Of a stretch of 64,000 nt of DNA, positions 8,067 to 18,114 are shown piece after piece (the first letter of the stretch is position 1; every line of letters starts with the position of its first letter). Where the stretch lies: NCBI RefSeq assembly GCF_020515625.1, contig NZ_JAIWPJ010000001.1:682001-746000 (forward strand). Direction: 5' to 3'. The notes below the pieces were generated by a model. That model did not search any database. It was not told where the DNA came from and was given only the letters and a program-made list of their open reading frames with translations. The translations under genes were made by a program, and so were the position numbers. Source of the stretch: Natrinema amylolyticum. Lineage in GTDB: Archaea > Halobacteriota > Halobacteria > Halobacteriales > Natrialbaceae.

Positions 8067-9644
8067 TCAACACTGACTGACGATTAACTCGTGGGGAGTG
8101 GGTTCACCGACCGATCCGTCGGCGTCGACCGACTGGTCGACGCGATAGATGGTCACCGACTCGACGTCGTCGGGGGCCCGCTCACAGAAGTACGTCCCCG
8201 CCGACTCGAGCGCGGGATCGCCCGCTCCCTGTCCCTTCCGTCCGTATCGGTCCCAGAGCGTCGACGAGTACCGATCCGCGTCGTCGGGCCGTCCGTCGAA
8301 CGTCACCGGACCCCCGCGGAGGAGATCGGTCGACGACCCGGAGCCGTCGGTAGCCTCGACGACGTACCAGCTGTCGGTATTGGGCGGATTCGGCGCGAAA
8401 AAGGCCCAACTCGCGCTCTCCAGGGCGCTGTCGTCTCCCGCGTCCGGAGTGTCGACGAGCCCCGCGGCCGCGACCTGCCAGCCCGCTGCGGCGAGGAACA
8501 GACAGACGAGGAGCACCGACGCGGCGAGTCGCGTGCCCCGGCGAACGCGGGGTGAAATCACGGACTCGGACGACGCCGATCCCGCCTCGACTCGCTCGCC
8601 GCGCGACGGTGCCGACGGTCGTTCGATCTCGCCCGTTCCACCCGTCCCGCCGCTCGTCGCGAGAGCGCCGAGTCGGTGTGCCATTCCGGTCGTCGAGACG
8701 AAGTGCTCGAGACGGTCCCAGACCGGCGGTGGGAGAAAGACCAGCACGGCGGTGACCATGACGAACGGAAAGATCCCCAGACGCATCGTCGCCGCCATGC
8801 CGAGATGGGCACCGACGTAGGCGGCGACGGTCGCGGCTCGGAGCCGGCCGGTCGTGAGCACGAGCAGTACCGATGCCGAGAGGACGGCGATCCAGAGCCA
8901 GTTGATCGCGGTCAAGAGGGCGGGATACTCTGCGACTGTCGGCCCCAAGTAGGCGGTAAAGCTCTCGAGTCGGAAGATCCGCTGGACTGCGATCCCGGAC
9001 AGCCACTCGTCGCTCCGGAACTTGAGGACCGCGTTGATCGCGTAAATGACGACGACATGCAGGAGGAGCACTGCGGTCGCCGTCGAAATCACGCGCCGAT
9101 CCGTCCGGGACTCGCGGGCGGAAGAGTGCTCGCGGCGACGAGGGCGAACTGCCCACCGAGCGTCGAGCGGGAGCAGCGCCGCGAAAACGAGCAGCGAGAT
9201 GAGGATCGTATCGCCGCCGTTGACCAGATACGGGTTGCGAGCGTGTAGCGACGTGAGGAGGAGCGCCGAGCCGACCGCCGCGAGTCGGTGTCCGTAGCCC
9301 ACCAGCAAGCACGCCGCGAGAACGACGGTGACCGTGAGCAAGAGGGCTTGCACCCACACCGAGCCCGACAGCGCGTGCAGCGACCAGCGTGCGAGCGTCG
9401 GTGAGAGCTCCTCCAAGGCGGACCGCGGGAGGATACCCGCGTCCGTATAGAACGTCCCCAGCCCCGGAGCGCGGAGGACGAGCAGATCGAGCAAGATGAC
9501 GAGCCCCAGTCCGATCCGGAACGCGCCCAGCGCCCGGGGATCGATCCCGAGACGCGATCGGACGAGCGCTCGAACCGCGCCGAGCGTTGCCACCTCGTCG
9601 CCGGTCGCAGTCGCGGTCGCGGATTCGGACGAGGAACCTGTCAT
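8067..9644 (-). CDS. HTTM-domain membrane protein (vitamin-K carboxylase-like)
   Basis: A 525-residue protein with about nine membrane segments between residues 40 and 420, including RIGLGLVILLDLLVL and VVVIYAINAVLKF, and a soluble C-terminal region of about 100 residues. The pattern (a short helix with YTDAGILPR after the first segment, then W-rich loops) fits the HTTM family related to gamma-glutamyl carboxylase; catalytic activity is not demonstrated for haloarchaeal members. The frame extends upstream to 9776, but ATG 9644 precedes the conserved region and the added residues look non-coding. A charged Ser/Gly/Arg-rich loop lies near 345-385. Confidence 0.8.
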   Translation of the reverse strand: MTGSSSESATATATGDEVATLGAVRALVRSRLGIDPRALGAFRIGLGLVILLDLLVLRAPGLGTFYTDAGILPRSALEELSPTLARWSLHALSGSVWVQALLLTVTVVLAACLLVGYGHRLAAVGSALLLTSLHARNPYLVNGGDTILISLLVFAALLPLDARWAVRPRRREHSSARESRTDRRVISTATAVLLLHVVVIYAINAVLKFRSDEWLSGIAVQRIFRLESFTAYLGPTVAEYPALLTAINWLWIAVLSASVLLVLTTGRLRAATVAAYVGAHLGMAATMRLGIFPFVMVTAVLVFLPPPVWDRLEHFVSTTGMAHRLGALATSGGTGGTGEIERPSAPSRGERVEAGSASSESVISPRVRRGTRLAASVLLVCLFLAAAGWQVAAAGLVDTPDAGDDSALESASWAFFAPNPPNTDSWYVVEATDGSGSSTDLLRGGPVTFDGRPDDADRYSSTLWDRYGRKGQGAGDPALESAGTYFCERAPDDVESVTIYRVDQSVDADGSVGEPTPHELIVSQC

Positions 9645-9813
9645 GGCGAGGCCGACGAGTCGATGCCGAGTTATGAGCCGATAAATAAGTACTTTCTCTT
9701 GAGAGTCGTCAGAGACGCACAGTGGATGATCTCGAGAAATAAGGCTCTCGCTCCCGAGTACGAGGGTGGCGGGCACAACGCCGAAATCCCTGCACGTTCT
9801 TACGCAGACCTAC

Positions 9814-10473
9814 ATGGCAACCCGCACGGCGTACGACGCGGTCATCTTCGACAACGACGGCGTCCTGACGACGCCGACGGATCGAGACGTGCTGATCGAG
9901 GCGATGGGCGACGCCTTCGAGACCGTCGGCGTCACCGATCCGTCCGCCGAGCACATCGAGACGCTACTCAGCCCGGACGTGCCCTCGCTGCGTCGCGTCG
10001 CGGCCGATCACGGCGTCGATCCCGACGCCCTCTGGAGCGCCCGCGAAGAGGCCGCGATCGCGGCCCAACTCGCCGAGCTTCGAACCGGCCGGAAACGACA
10101 CTACGACGACGTCACTGCCCTCGAGTCGCTGTCGGTTCCGACCGCGATCGTCAGCAACAACCAACACGAGACGATCGGCAACGTCCTCGAGCACTGCGAG
10201 CTCGACGGATTCGACGTCTGGTACGGCCGCGAACCGACGCTCGAGGGGATCGAACGGAAGAAGCCGACGCCGTACTACCTCGAGCGGGCCCTCGCGGACC
10301 TCACGGTCGAGAACCCGCTGTTCGTCGGCGACAGCCGCGTCGATATCGCCGCGGCCGACGCGGCCGGGGTCGACGCCGCGTTCATCCGACGCGACCACCG
10401 CACGGGCTACGAGCTCTCGAGCGAACCGACACACGAAATCGAGTCGCTCGCGGCCCTGACCGAGTTGGTCTGA
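9814..10473 (+). CDS. HAD-superfamily phosphatase
   Basis: A 219-residue cytosolic hydrolase. Motif I is FDNDGVL (nucleophile and acid/base Asp near residues 11 and 13), motif II is IVSNNQ, motif III Lys is in ERKKPTP, and motif IV is FVGDSRVD. A helical cap lies between motifs I and II (about 25-95), as in subfamily IA phosphoglycolate-phosphatase-like enzymes. The substrate cannot be told from sequence. The frame opens 48 bases upstream, but ATG 9814 is directly before the conserved core. It is divergent from the HTTM gene. Confidence 0.88.
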   Translation: MATRTAYDAVIFDNDGVLTTPTDRDVLIEAMGDAFETVGVTDPSAEHIETLLSPDVPSLRRVAADHGVDPDALWSAREEAAIAAQLAELRTGRKRHYDDVTALESLSVPTAIVSNNQHETIGNVLEHCELDGFDVWYGREPTLEGIERKKPTPYYLERALADLTVENPLFVGDSRVDIAAADAAGVDAAFIRRDHRTGYELSSEPTHEIESLAALTELV

Positions 10474-10610
10474 CGGAGTTGGACATTCGAGATCCGTCCC
10501 AGTCATTCACTCTCGAGAGCGGCCCTGCTCGAGGAGCACAGCTGCGGACCCACGTTTCGTGGTATTTCGTCCCGTTTCGGAAGCAGTTTGAGAAAGGCAC
10601 ACAATAGCGT

Positions 10611-10620
10611 ATATTAAAAT
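10611..10620 (+). promoter_or_regulatory. AT-rich promoter element before the pilin-like gene
   Basis: ATATTAAAAT lies 51-60 bases upstream of ATG 10671; a second AT-rich run (10650-10661) lies closer. Either could be the TATA box. Confidence 0.35.
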
Positions 10621-10670
10621 TTCCGCCGGTCCGATACTATCTTGTTGGTATAGGATAAAAAGAGAGATCA

Positions 10671-12626
10671 ATGGGGAATACTATCGGTCGCTCTCTGGAG
10701 CCCGGGGGGAAATCCAGAGCGGAAGCGGAGCTACTCGGCGTCGTCTTACTCATCGCGTTGGTCATCGTCGGCGCAGCGAGCGTCTTCATCGTCGGCGGTA
10801 CTGCGTTGGGTCAACTAGAGGGGTCCAGTCAGGACGAGGCCGCATCGCAATCGCTCGTGAACGCGAAAGCCGAAATGAGTGCGCTGCAGACCGGTGACGT
10901 CAGCGAAATCTCGCTGAGCGAATCGGTGAGAGCGAACACTCGAGTCGAGTCTCAGTCGGGTAATTTCACGATACGAACGGCGGACGGCGAGGAATACAAT
11001 ACGACCTTCGGCTCGATCGTCTACGAACGCGACGGGAATCACATCGCCTATCAGGGCGGTGGCGTCTGGGAGTTACACGACAATACCTCGACGGTGGTGA
11101 GTAACCCTCAGTTCGACAACCGAGGCGGCGGCAACGAGACGGTCTCGTTGCACTTCGCTGCAACCAGTCTGCAGGGAGCGGAGCGGTCCGGATCCGACCT
11201 GACGATCCGCTCGAAGGGAACGAACGAGTCACTGCAAGACCTCCCACAGACGTTACCCGAAGGCCCCACGACGATCGAGATCGAATCCGAGTACTACGAG
11301 GCGTGGGGGAAACTGCTCGAGGAGCGGACAGAGATGGACGTCGAGTACGATCACGGCGCGGAGACGGTCACCGGCACGCTCACCGTTTCCGACGAGGTAA
11401 CGATCGAAAACGCGTTGACGGTCGACGGCGAGTTGGACGCGAGCGGTGGCATCTCCGTCTCGAGTTACGACTCAAACGGTGCGACGGTGCCGGCATGGGA
11501 GGGGGTCGGTGACGGGAGTTACCAGGAAACGGGTAACGGCGACCTCGTCGTGACCGACAGAATACGGCAAGGCGGAAGTGCTGATATTAGCGGCGATATA
11601 TACGTCGCCGACGATTTCTCGATCAGTGGGGGTGCAAACGTTGACGGGAACATTACCGCGACGGGAGACGTTGATATCGGAAGTGCTACCGTTACTGAGC
11701 GGATCGTTTCCGACGGCGATGTCTCCGTTACGAGCGGCGGTGCGTCGTTCGAAGACGGAAGTGAGGTGAACGTCGCGAACGGCTTCACGAATACGGGAGG
11801 GGGCAACAGCTTCGACGGAGTTATTCGCGCCGGTAATCGGCTCGAGATTGGCGGGGGCGGAGCGGGAGTCGGCGAAACCGGTGTCGTTCATGCACAGGAT
11901 ATCGTCGACATATCTAATGAACATCCTGCGGCCGAAACGTACGAAGGAGACGACGCGGACGCGCCGTCGCTGGACGAACTGGACGTGATTACGGAGCGAA
12001 CCGACTCGATGCCCGATCCGAGAGACGAGGTAGCGACCGCCGTCACGCAGTACGAAGACACTAACGATAACGACGATCTCGGAGCTATCGGTGGAGGGAA
12101 TGCCGATGATACGATTCGGGCTGGAAACTACTATATCGATGGCAATTTAGAATACAGTGGAAACTCCGAACTGACGTTCGATACGAACGACGGGGACATC
12201 GACCTCGTCGTCGATGGCGACATCGATGCACAGAACGTGGATTCGAATATCGAAGGAGACGGAATAGTCAATATCTACGTCAACGGAACGTTCGAGACAG
12301 GGGGCAGCGCATCGTGGACGAACGACGACGGTGCCGGCGATCGCCTCTGGATATACACCGCCGATTCCGGCGGGGAAACGTACATTCAAGCGTCTGGAGG
12401 GGACTTCTACGGCGTGATTTTCTCCGCGTCGGAAGTCAGACTGGGCGGTGGAACGAACGTCTACGGGGCAATCATCACCGAGGGCAGCGATATTTCCGGT
12501 GGGCAGAGTATCTACTACGACGAGGCAATTCAAGACACCGATCTCGGAGGTATCGAGAACGAGGGCGTGTTCGATACCGCCTATATCGACATCTCGGCTA
12601 CCGAATTGACCGTCGACGATCAATAA
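10671..12626 (+). CDS. Pilin-like surface protein with repetitive beta region (DUF7289/DUF7305-like)
   Basis: A 651-residue protein. The N-terminus has a short basic leader (PGGKSRAEAELLG) followed by one hydrophobic helix (about residues 24-45), the arrangement of archaeal type IV pilin-like and DUF7289 proteins. Residues 50-230 form a globular exported part. Residues 235-600 contain many short Gly/Ser/Val/Asp repeats (VDGELDASGG, GSADISGDIYVADD, GNGDLVVTDRI) that look like a right-handed beta-solenoid or bactofilin-like fold, as in polymer-forming adhesins. It stands alone, with no pilus motor genes nearby. A cell-surface structural or adhesion role is inference. Confidence 0.72.
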   Translation: MGNTIGRSLEPGGKSRAEAELLGVVLLIALVIVGAASVFIVGGTALGQLEGSSQDEAASQSLVNAKAEMSALQTGDVSEISLSESVRANTRVESQSGNFTIRTADGEEYNTTFGSIVYERDGNHIAYQGGGVWELHDNTSTVVSNPQFDNRGGGNETVSLHFAATSLQGAERSGSDLTIRSKGTNESLQDLPQTLPEGPTTIEIESEYYEAWGKLLEERTEMDVEYDHGAETVTGTLTVSDEVTIENALTVDGELDASGGISVSSYDSNGATVPAWEGVGDGSYQETGNGDLVVTDRIRQGGSADISGDIYVADDFSISGGANVDGNITATGDVDIGSATVTERIVSDGDVSVTSGGASFEDGSEVNVANGFTNTGGGNSFDGVIRAGNRLEIGGGGAGVGETGVVHAQDIVDISNEHPAAETYEGDDADAPSLDELDVITERTDSMPDPRDEVATAVTQYEDTNDNDDLGAIGGGNADDTIRAGNYYIDGNLEYSGNSELTFDTNDGDIDLVVDGDIDAQNVDSNIEGDGIVNIYVNGTFETGGSASWTNDDGAGDRLWIYTADSGGETYIQASGGDFYGVIFSASEVRLGGGTNVYGAIITEGSDISGGQSIYYDEAIQDTDLGGIENEGVFDTAYIDISATELTVDDQ

Positions 12627-12653
12627 GTGAGTGCGAAGCGAGGTGGGAATTAA

Positions 12654-13136
12654 TCAGGCAGTCGCACTCGCCCGTCGCTCGGCGCGGGCCGCGATCGCCT
12701 CGTTCATCTCGACGAACGCCCGCTCGACACGAGCCGCGTCGAAGACGAGCGAGACGAACGCGCCGCGGACAGTCTCGCGCTGGAGCAGTCGCGTCCCTCG
12801 ACCGTCGTCGGAGAGCGCGTCCGACGTGGATCGCTCACCCTCGTCGATCGGCTCGAGGTGGAACTCGTGGTAGCGATCGAACGCGAAGGGGATTACGAGG
12901 CGGTCTCGCCATGCGAGTCGCCGCTCGGGTTCGACGGTGACGGCCATCGGCCCGTCGAGGAAGCGGCCGAGATCGGACGACGCGCTCCCGCTCCGAGGCG
13001 TCGCGGTATCGATCGCGACTCCCTTGATCGTCCGACTGATCGGGTCCCACTCGGGATACGTGTCGAAGGCGAGAAGCGCCTCCCAGACGACCGCGGGCGG
13101 CGCGTCGATTTCGACGAAGACCTCGACCTGATTCAT
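12654..13136 (-). CDS. SRPBCC/START-fold protein (polyketide cyclase/dehydrase-like)
   Basis: A 160-residue protein. The opening QVEVFVEIDAPPAVVWEAL, followed by YPEWDPIS, is the signature of the SRPBCC superfamily, whose helix-grip fold binds hydrophobic ligands; FDRYHEFHLEPI and the C-terminal amphipathic helix fit as well. The ligand is unknown. A GTG 12 bases upstream is an alternative start. It is convergent with the pilin-like gene (27 bp between stops). Confidence 0.82.
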   Translation of the reverse strand: MNQVEVFVEIDAPPAVVWEALLAFDTYPEWDPISRTIKGVAIDTATPRSGSASSDLGRFLDGPMAVTVEPERRLAWRDRLVIPFAFDRYHEFHLEPIDEGERSTSDALSDDGRGTRLLQRETVRGAFVSLVFDAARVERAFVEMNEAIAARAERRASATA

Positions 13137-13328
13137 GCTAGCTCCCACCAGCCTCAGACGGATGGCTGTACCGGTCGATACGCCAACGGCGACGACAGTG
13201 TGGGCGAACGAGGACTCACTGACAGAAAAATCAATACCGGCCCGTCGGCCGGCTCTGGACTGCAGGCAGCGTGCGAGCCGTGACCGTGCTCCGCGTCGGG
13301 ATCCGCCAGTCGCAGTCGCTATCGGCGG

Positions 13329-13991
13329 TTACGCGCTGTCGTTGAACCGTCGGTTCGTCGAGAGCGGTGCGTCGCCGGGCTCACCCCGGACGAAGTGACC
13401 GGCCGGGTTGATCTCGCCGTCGCGTTCCATCGAGAGGAGTTCGACGAACCACGCCTCGTGTTCGATCTCCTCTTGCAGGATGCGCTGGGCCATGTCGTAG
13501 GTCCGCGGATCGACGCCGTGGGTCATGTCACAGATCTCGGACCACGTCCGAATCGCACAGCGTTCGGCCTCGAGTAGCACCTCGAGGACGTCCTCGGCGG
13601 TGAGTCCGGTGACGTCGAACTGGCCGCCCTCGTCGTCGTACGGCACCGGCAGTTCCGCGTCTGGACAGGACGCTCGGTCGGCGAAGTCGCGGATGTCGTT
13701 GGGCAGGTGGCCGCCCAGTTCGTACACCCGCGGCGCGACCAACTCGAAGTGCGCCCGGTCCTCGAGGCGGGCGTCCTCGGTGATCTCCTTGTAATCCTCG
13801 TGGCCGGCGAGGTGCATTCGCAGGTTCGTGTAGTAGTAGTAGGTCGTGAATTCGGCACCGATCGCGTCGAGCAGTTTCTCGCGCAGTTCCTCGGGTTCGA
13901 GCCCGCGTTCGCGAAGCACGGCCATGCCGACGCGTTCGCTCGTGTCTCCTGCGTCAATGTTGCCTGCCGCGTGTGGTTTTTCGTCGGACAT
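13329..13991 (-). CDS. Ferritin-like/Dps-like diiron protein
   Basis: A 220-residue protein with four long helices. Candidate metal ligands sit in the ferritin pattern: Glu in [27 protein letters not shown] and [10 protein letters not shown]. Cysteines in ASCPDAE, ERCAIR and EICDMT recall the thioferritin (Dps-like) group in which a cysteine pair lies by the diiron site; that subgroup is inference. Members detoxify peroxide and store iron. It is divergent from the Dyp-type peroxidase homologue (136 bp between starts), suggesting a shared oxidative-stress promoter. The frame extends to 14186, but the extra segment overlaps the Dyp gene and looks non-coding. Confidence 0.8.
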   Translation of the reverse strand: MSDEKPHAAGNIDAGDTSERVGMAVLRERGLEPEELREKLLDAIGAEFTTYYYYTNLRMHLAGHEDYKEITEDARLEDRAHFELVAPRVYELGGHLPNDIRDFADRASCPDAELPVPYDDEGGQFDVTGLTAEDVLEVLLEAERCAIRTWSEICDMTHGVDPRTYDMAQRILQEEIEHEAWFVELLSMERDGEINPAGHFVRGEPGDAPLSTNRRFNDSA

Positions 13992-14127
13992 CCACCGGTC
14001 CACTCCCAGCACTCGCCGCATCAATCTTTGCTTGCAACTGCAGCCCGCGAGCGCCGGAATTTCGCCGGTCGCGCCCCCGATCGAGGTGACCGCAATATCC
14101 TTACTCGTCAACCCCCGAAGGTCGTGT

Positions 14128-15408
14128 ATGAACGGTTCGGATCGCGGCCTGTCGCGTCGCGCGTTCGTCCGCAGCGCGGTCGCCATCGGCGGTGCGAGCG
14201 CGCTCGCCGCCTGCCTCCAGCGCGAAGAAACCGCGGACGTCCCGCAGGCCGAACTCGCTCCGGACGAGCTTCCCGACCGCCAGCACGCCTGGAACGAGTT
14301 CCTCGCCGAAGACGACCACGGGAACGTCGAGCCGCCCGAACACCACCTCCTACTGGCCCTCGAGTACGTCGGTGACGGCCCGGCCGACGCCGAGGACGAA
14401 CGCGAACGGCTCGAGGCCGCGTTTCGGACCCTCGAAAAGGCCTACAAGCGAGGGGACGAGGGGCTGGCGTTTACGGTCGGCTACGGTCCGAACTACTTCG
14501 ACCGGTTCGATGCCGACCTCCCGGAGGGAGTCGACCTGCCCGATCCCGAAGCGCTCGCACCGATCGAGGACCCGCACCTCGACGAGTACGACGCGCTCGT
14601 CCATCTGGCGAGCGACTACGGTCACGTCACGCTCAGCGCCGAGGAGGCCCTGAAGGGCGAACTCGACGAACTGAACGGCCTCGCGGTCGAGGACACCTTC
14701 GAGGGGATATTCGACGTGGCCGAGCGCCGAACGGGATTCATCGGTCGCGGTCTCCCGGCGGAGCGCCAGTCCGGCGTCGGCGGCATCCCCGACAGCGAGC
14801 CCGTCCCGGAGGACGCGCCGCTGTTCATGGGATTCAAATCGGGATTCAGGAAGACGCAGGCGAGCGAGGACCGCGTGACGATCGACTCGGGCCCGTTCGC
14901 CGGCGGGACGACGATTCATCTCTCGAAGATCCAGTTGCACCTCCACCAGTGGTACGAACAGGACAGCCGCGACCAGCGCGTCGCCAAGATGTTCTCGCCG
15001 ACCCACGCCGACGACGACCTCGTTGAGGGAGCCGGCCACAATCTCGGCGACTCGAGCGGGGTCGCCGAGGTCGGCGGCGACGCGGCCGCGGACGCCCGCA
15101 ACCGCGGGACGGTCGGCCACGCTCAGAAGGCCGCTCGCGCCCGCGAGGACGGCGAGCCGATCATCCTCCGACGGGACTTCGATTCGACCGACGACGATCG
15201 GGCGGCCGTCCACTTCCTCTCCCTGCAGCGCTCGATCGCCGACTTCGTGAAGACGCGGCGGGCGATGACCGGCAGCGATCTCACCGAGGGCTCGGTCAAC
15301 TCGCGGACGAACAACGGCATCCTCCAGTACATCAGCGTCCGCAACCGGGCGAACTACCTCGTGCCGCCGAGACGGCATCGCTCTCTGCCCGAACCGAACC
15401 CCGAGTAG
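14128..15408 (+). CDS. Tat-exported Dyp-type peroxidase homologue (DUF7405-like)
   Basis: A 426-residue protein. The twin-arginine signal is [10 protein letters not shown] (residues 9-18), followed by a hydrophobic stretch and a Cys (LAACLQ, about residue 31) that could be a lipobox. The proximal heme His in the Dyp pattern is in [10 protein letters not shown] (about His331), followed by IILRRDF and the [11 protein letters not shown] helix. The distal GxxDG motif is present as GFKSG (residues 235-239), so the Asp that assists peroxide cleavage is Ser. Either activity differs or the protein only binds heme. It lies in a redox neighbourhood with a ferritin and a cupredoxin. Confidence 0.78.
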   Translation: MNGSDRGLSRRAFVRSAVAIGGASALAACLQREETADVPQAELAPDELPDRQHAWNEFLAEDDHGNVEPPEHHLLLALEYVGDGPADAEDERERLEAAFRTLEKAYKRGDEGLAFTVGYGPNYFDRFDADLPEGVDLPDPEALAPIEDPHLDEYDALVHLASDYGHVTLSAEEALKGELDELNGLAVEDTFEGIFDVAERRTGFIGRGLPAERQSGVGGIPDSEPVPEDAPLFMGFKSGFRKTQASEDRVTIDSGPFAGGTTIHLSKIQLHLHQWYEQDSRDQRVAKMFSPTHADDDLVEGAGHNLGDSSGVAEVGGDAAADARNRGTVGHAQKAARAREDGEPIILRRDFDSTDDDRAAVHFLSLQRSIADFVKTRRAMTGSDLTEGSVNSRTNNGILQYISVRNRANYLVPPRRHRSLPEPNPE

Positions 15409-15566
15409 CGTCCCCGCTTTCGATCCGTCGAGCCGGCGTCACCGACGGCGAGAACGTATCGCTCGAGCCGTATTTCCGCTGAGTTTCGCGTTCATCGCCG
15501 ATGGCTATTCGAGCGGTACACACCACCGGGTCGGCCTTTATCGGCATCCTCGATGATCGATCGTGT

Positions 15567-16997
15567 ATGACGTCATCCCGACGGCGGTTCCTCGAACTGG
15601 GGGCGGTGGCATCGATCGGCGGTATCGCGAGCACGTACGGCGTCGGAGCGACGCAGTCCGACGGCGGAGACGGTGACCGGACCGGCAACGGTGACGAGAC
15701 CGACAGCGGTGGCGATCCCGAGGTGACGGTCACCGCCAGACAAGAGCCGGGCAACGCCGTCTACTGGGTGCTACCCGGCCCGCGACCGCTGAGTCCGATG
15801 GTGTTCGGAACCGAGGAGAATCCGCGAAACGGGACGGATCTCCTCGAGGCACGGATCGAACAGGCGAACCAGTTGCCGTCGCCGCTCGGCGAGGCGGTTC
15901 CGCAGCTCCTCGAGGACCTGCCGTTCCTCGTCGCCGCGCCGGACGAGGCCCGCGAGCCGATCGAGGAGTCGGGCGAAGAGTCGATCGCACAACAGCGGCT
16001 GGCCGAACCGACGCTGTACAGCGACGAGGCCGAAGTGACCGGCGGCTCGTTTGAGATCAGCTATCTGGACCATCGTCCGTACGATCTCCCCGGAGCGCCC
16101 GGAGAGACGCCGGATACGATCGATCTCGACGCCCAATTCACCGATCCGGCCGGCAACGAGTACGAAATCGAGCACGACCACGTCATTCAACCGCCGATCC
16201 CCGGCTACGAGACCGGCGGTGGCGTGTTGACTGACGGGAGACTCCACGGGATCTCGGGGACCGGCTCGCCGCTGTTTCCGCAGGCGTACACCTACGGCGC
16301 GTCGTGGGGCGTCGGTAACGTCCACGTCAACGGCGAGTTGGCGACCGAAGAGGGGTTCCGCGTTATCCACTTCATGACGACTCAGACGGTGCGCGACGAG
16401 CGATATCGGATGGCTCTCGACGAGGAAATGCCGCTCGCGCCGGAGAACACGATCGCGGGACAGGTCCATCATACCCACGGCGTGGTCCTGCCGATCAGGC
16501 CGACAGACGACGGCCCGGTGTACGATCCGGTCCCGACCGCGTTCGAGCTTCCGAACGGTGAGACGCAGCCGTTCATCCACGCGATGTGGGAGCAAGACGA
16601 GATCGTCGAGGGGCCGTTCGCGGACTGGGAGTTCCCTGGCGCTGGAGACGACCAGGAGACTGACGGGAACGGCGACGCCGATGCACAGGCCGATATCCGA
16701 CTCGTCGGCACCGCGTCGGCGTGGGAAGGCGATGCGCCCGACGACATCGCGGGGACGGAAAACCCGACGCTGTCCCTCGAGGAGGGGACGGAGTACGTCC
16801 TCGTCTGGGAGAACGGCGACGGCCTGCAGCACAACTTCGCGATCGAAGACGAGAGCGGCGAGGACCTGCTCGCCACGGATCTGATGGGAGAACAGGGGGC
16901 GACCCAGTCGGTCACCTTCACGGCGTCGGCCGAGATGGCCGAGTACTACTGCCAGGTCCACCCCAGTTCCATGCGGGGATCGATCGACGTGCAGTGA
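15567..16997 (+). CDS. Tat-exported protein with C-terminal cupredoxin domain
   Basis: A 476-residue protein. The Tat signal is SSRRRFLELGAVASIGG (residues 3-19) followed by an acidic, Gly-rich linker. Residues about 50-370 form a large domain I do not recognise, with several His (VHHTHGV). Residues about 385-476 are a plastocyanin-like domain: His in LQHNF, then Cys, His and Met in YYCQVHPSSM, the four ligands of a type 1 copper site with a short C-x2-H-x3-M loop. It probably shuttles electrons at the outer face of the membrane, perhaps with the adjacent Dyp homologue; the partnership is inference. Confidence 0.82.
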   Translation: MTSSRRRFLELGAVASIGGIASTYGVGATQSDGGDGDRTGNGDETDSGGDPEVTVTARQEPGNAVYWVLPGPRPLSPMVFGTEENPRNGTDLLEARIEQANQLPSPLGEAVPQLLEDLPFLVAAPDEAREPIEESGEESIAQQRLAEPTLYSDEAEVTGGSFEISYLDHRPYDLPGAPGETPDTIDLDAQFTDPAGNEYEIEHDHVIQPPIPGYETGGGVLTDGRLHGISGTGSPLFPQAYTYGASWGVGNVHVNGELATEEGFRVIHFMTTQTVRDERYRMALDEEMPLAPENTIAGQVHHTHGVVLPIRPTDDGPVYDPVPTAFELPNGETQPFIHAMWEQDEIVEGPFADWEFPGAGDDQETDGNGDADAQADIRLVGTASAWEGDAPDDIAGTENPTLSLEEGTEYVLVWENGDGLQHNFAIEDESGEDLLATDLMGEQGATQSVTFTASAEMAEYYCQVHPSSMRGSIDVQ

Positions 16998-17063
16998 CCG
17001 AGGGGCCCGAGCGGACCGAGCGGACCGGTCGAGGCCCAAGAACCCGGGATGTCGCTACTGAAC

Positions 17064-17498
17064 TCAGGTACTCGGCACGTGTGTCCGACTCCCGGCGGCC
17101 GCTAGCTCGTCGAACAGCGCCGCGGCCTCGTCGGCCAGCGGATAGGCGTCGTGGTAGGGGTCGATCTCGCGATCGGTTCCCGAGACGAACTGAACGGCGT
17201 CCGCGAACCGCTCGTAGTTCTCGTCGACGATATCCCGGACGAGAACGGGCATTCCGGCCCGCTCGCACAGTTCGGTCGCGGCGGCGCGGCCCGCCCAGAC
17301 GGTCTCGGCCTCGATATCGACGAAGAAGAGCGCGAAGGGGACCTCGCCGAACTGGGCCTCGAGGAATTCCCGTGCGGCCGGCTCGTCCCACGGAACGACG
17401 CCGACGGTCTCGAGTTGTCGCATCGCGGTCGAGGCCGCCGAGCAGAAGGGGCAGTCGCCGTCGTAGAGCAGGATGCCGGTGAACTGCGGCTCGGACAT
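17064..17498 (-). CDS. DCC-family thiol-disulfide oxidoreductase (DUF393)
   Basis: A 144-residue thioredoxin-like protein. The family-defining motif YDGDCPFCS is at residues 12-20, with redox cysteines Cys16 and Cys19. The remainder (PWDEPAAREFL, FFVDIEAETVWAGRAAA) follows the DCC pattern. The partner is unknown. It is 73 bp from the ferredoxin gene on the same strand, so the two could be co-transcribed. Confidence 0.9.
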   Translation of the reverse strand: MSEPQFTGILLYDGDCPFCSAASTAMRQLETVGVVPWDEPAAREFLEAQFGEVPFALFFVDIEAETVWAGRAAATELCERAGMPVLVRDIVDENYERFADAVQFVSGTDREIDPYHDAYPLADEAAALFDELAAAGSRTHVPST

Positions 17499-17571
17499 AT
17501 CGCCTCGTACGCCGTGGTGGCGGAAAACGTTCGGTGGGGCAGTTGCCGGGACGCGCGGTCGACCCCTCCCG

Positions 17572-17946
17572 TTACCCGAGCTTCGATCGGCCCGGCGGCT
17601 TGTCGTGGTCGGCGCGGTGCCGGAGCAGCTTATCGTACTGCTCGACCTCGATGACGCAGTCCGAGCGGGGGCGAGCGACGCAGGTGAGGACGAAGTTCGC
17701 CGCCTCGTCCGACGGGTAGTATCGCTTGGCCTGACTGTGGTCGACCTCGCCCTCGAGGAGCTTCGCGCCGCAGGTGATACACCACCCCTGCTGGCAGTCG
17801 GCCGACAGCCAGATGTCCGCGGCGCGGGCCGCCGCGAGGATCGACTGGTCCTCGCGGACCTCGATAGTTCGGGACTCGCCGGCGGCGTCCAGATCGGCGT
17901 CCGCCGGCACGCGAAGTTCGACGTCCCACGTAGTGGGGGCTGTCAC
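17572..17946 (-). CDS. 2Fe-2S ferredoxin (plant/halobacterial type)
   Basis: A 124-residue protein from GTG 17946. The cluster ligands are Cys51, Cys56, Cys59 and Cys89, in C-x4-C-x2-C and a distant LTC motif, as in [2Fe-2S] ferredoxins. It is acidic and cytosolic and probably an electron carrier for oxidoreductases. A TTG at 17997 would give a longer N-terminus, but the added residues are basic and unlike the family, so GTG is preferred. Confidence 0.88.
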   Translation of the reverse strand: MTAPTTWDVELRVPADADLDAAGESRTIEVREDQSILAAARAADIWLSADCQQGWCITCGAKLLEGEVDHSQAKRYYPSDEAANFVLTCVARPRSDCVIEVEQYDKLLRHRADHDKPPGRSKLG

Positions 17947-18114
17947 GGGTACATGTACGGCCAGGCGGGAAAAAGGTCTGCGGCCGGATATCCGCAAGCC
18001 GCGGGGGCGACCGGTACCGACCCACGGGAACCGAGCGGCGAACTCGACCCGTCACCGTCGCGTTCCGTGCCGCCTTCCCTAGCGTCTTTGCCCTCGAGAC
18101 TGACTCGCAAACCG

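Noticed and set aside
15771-17039. 422-codon open frame on the minus strand
   Set aside because: Antisense to the cupredoxin gene; no domain or start context.
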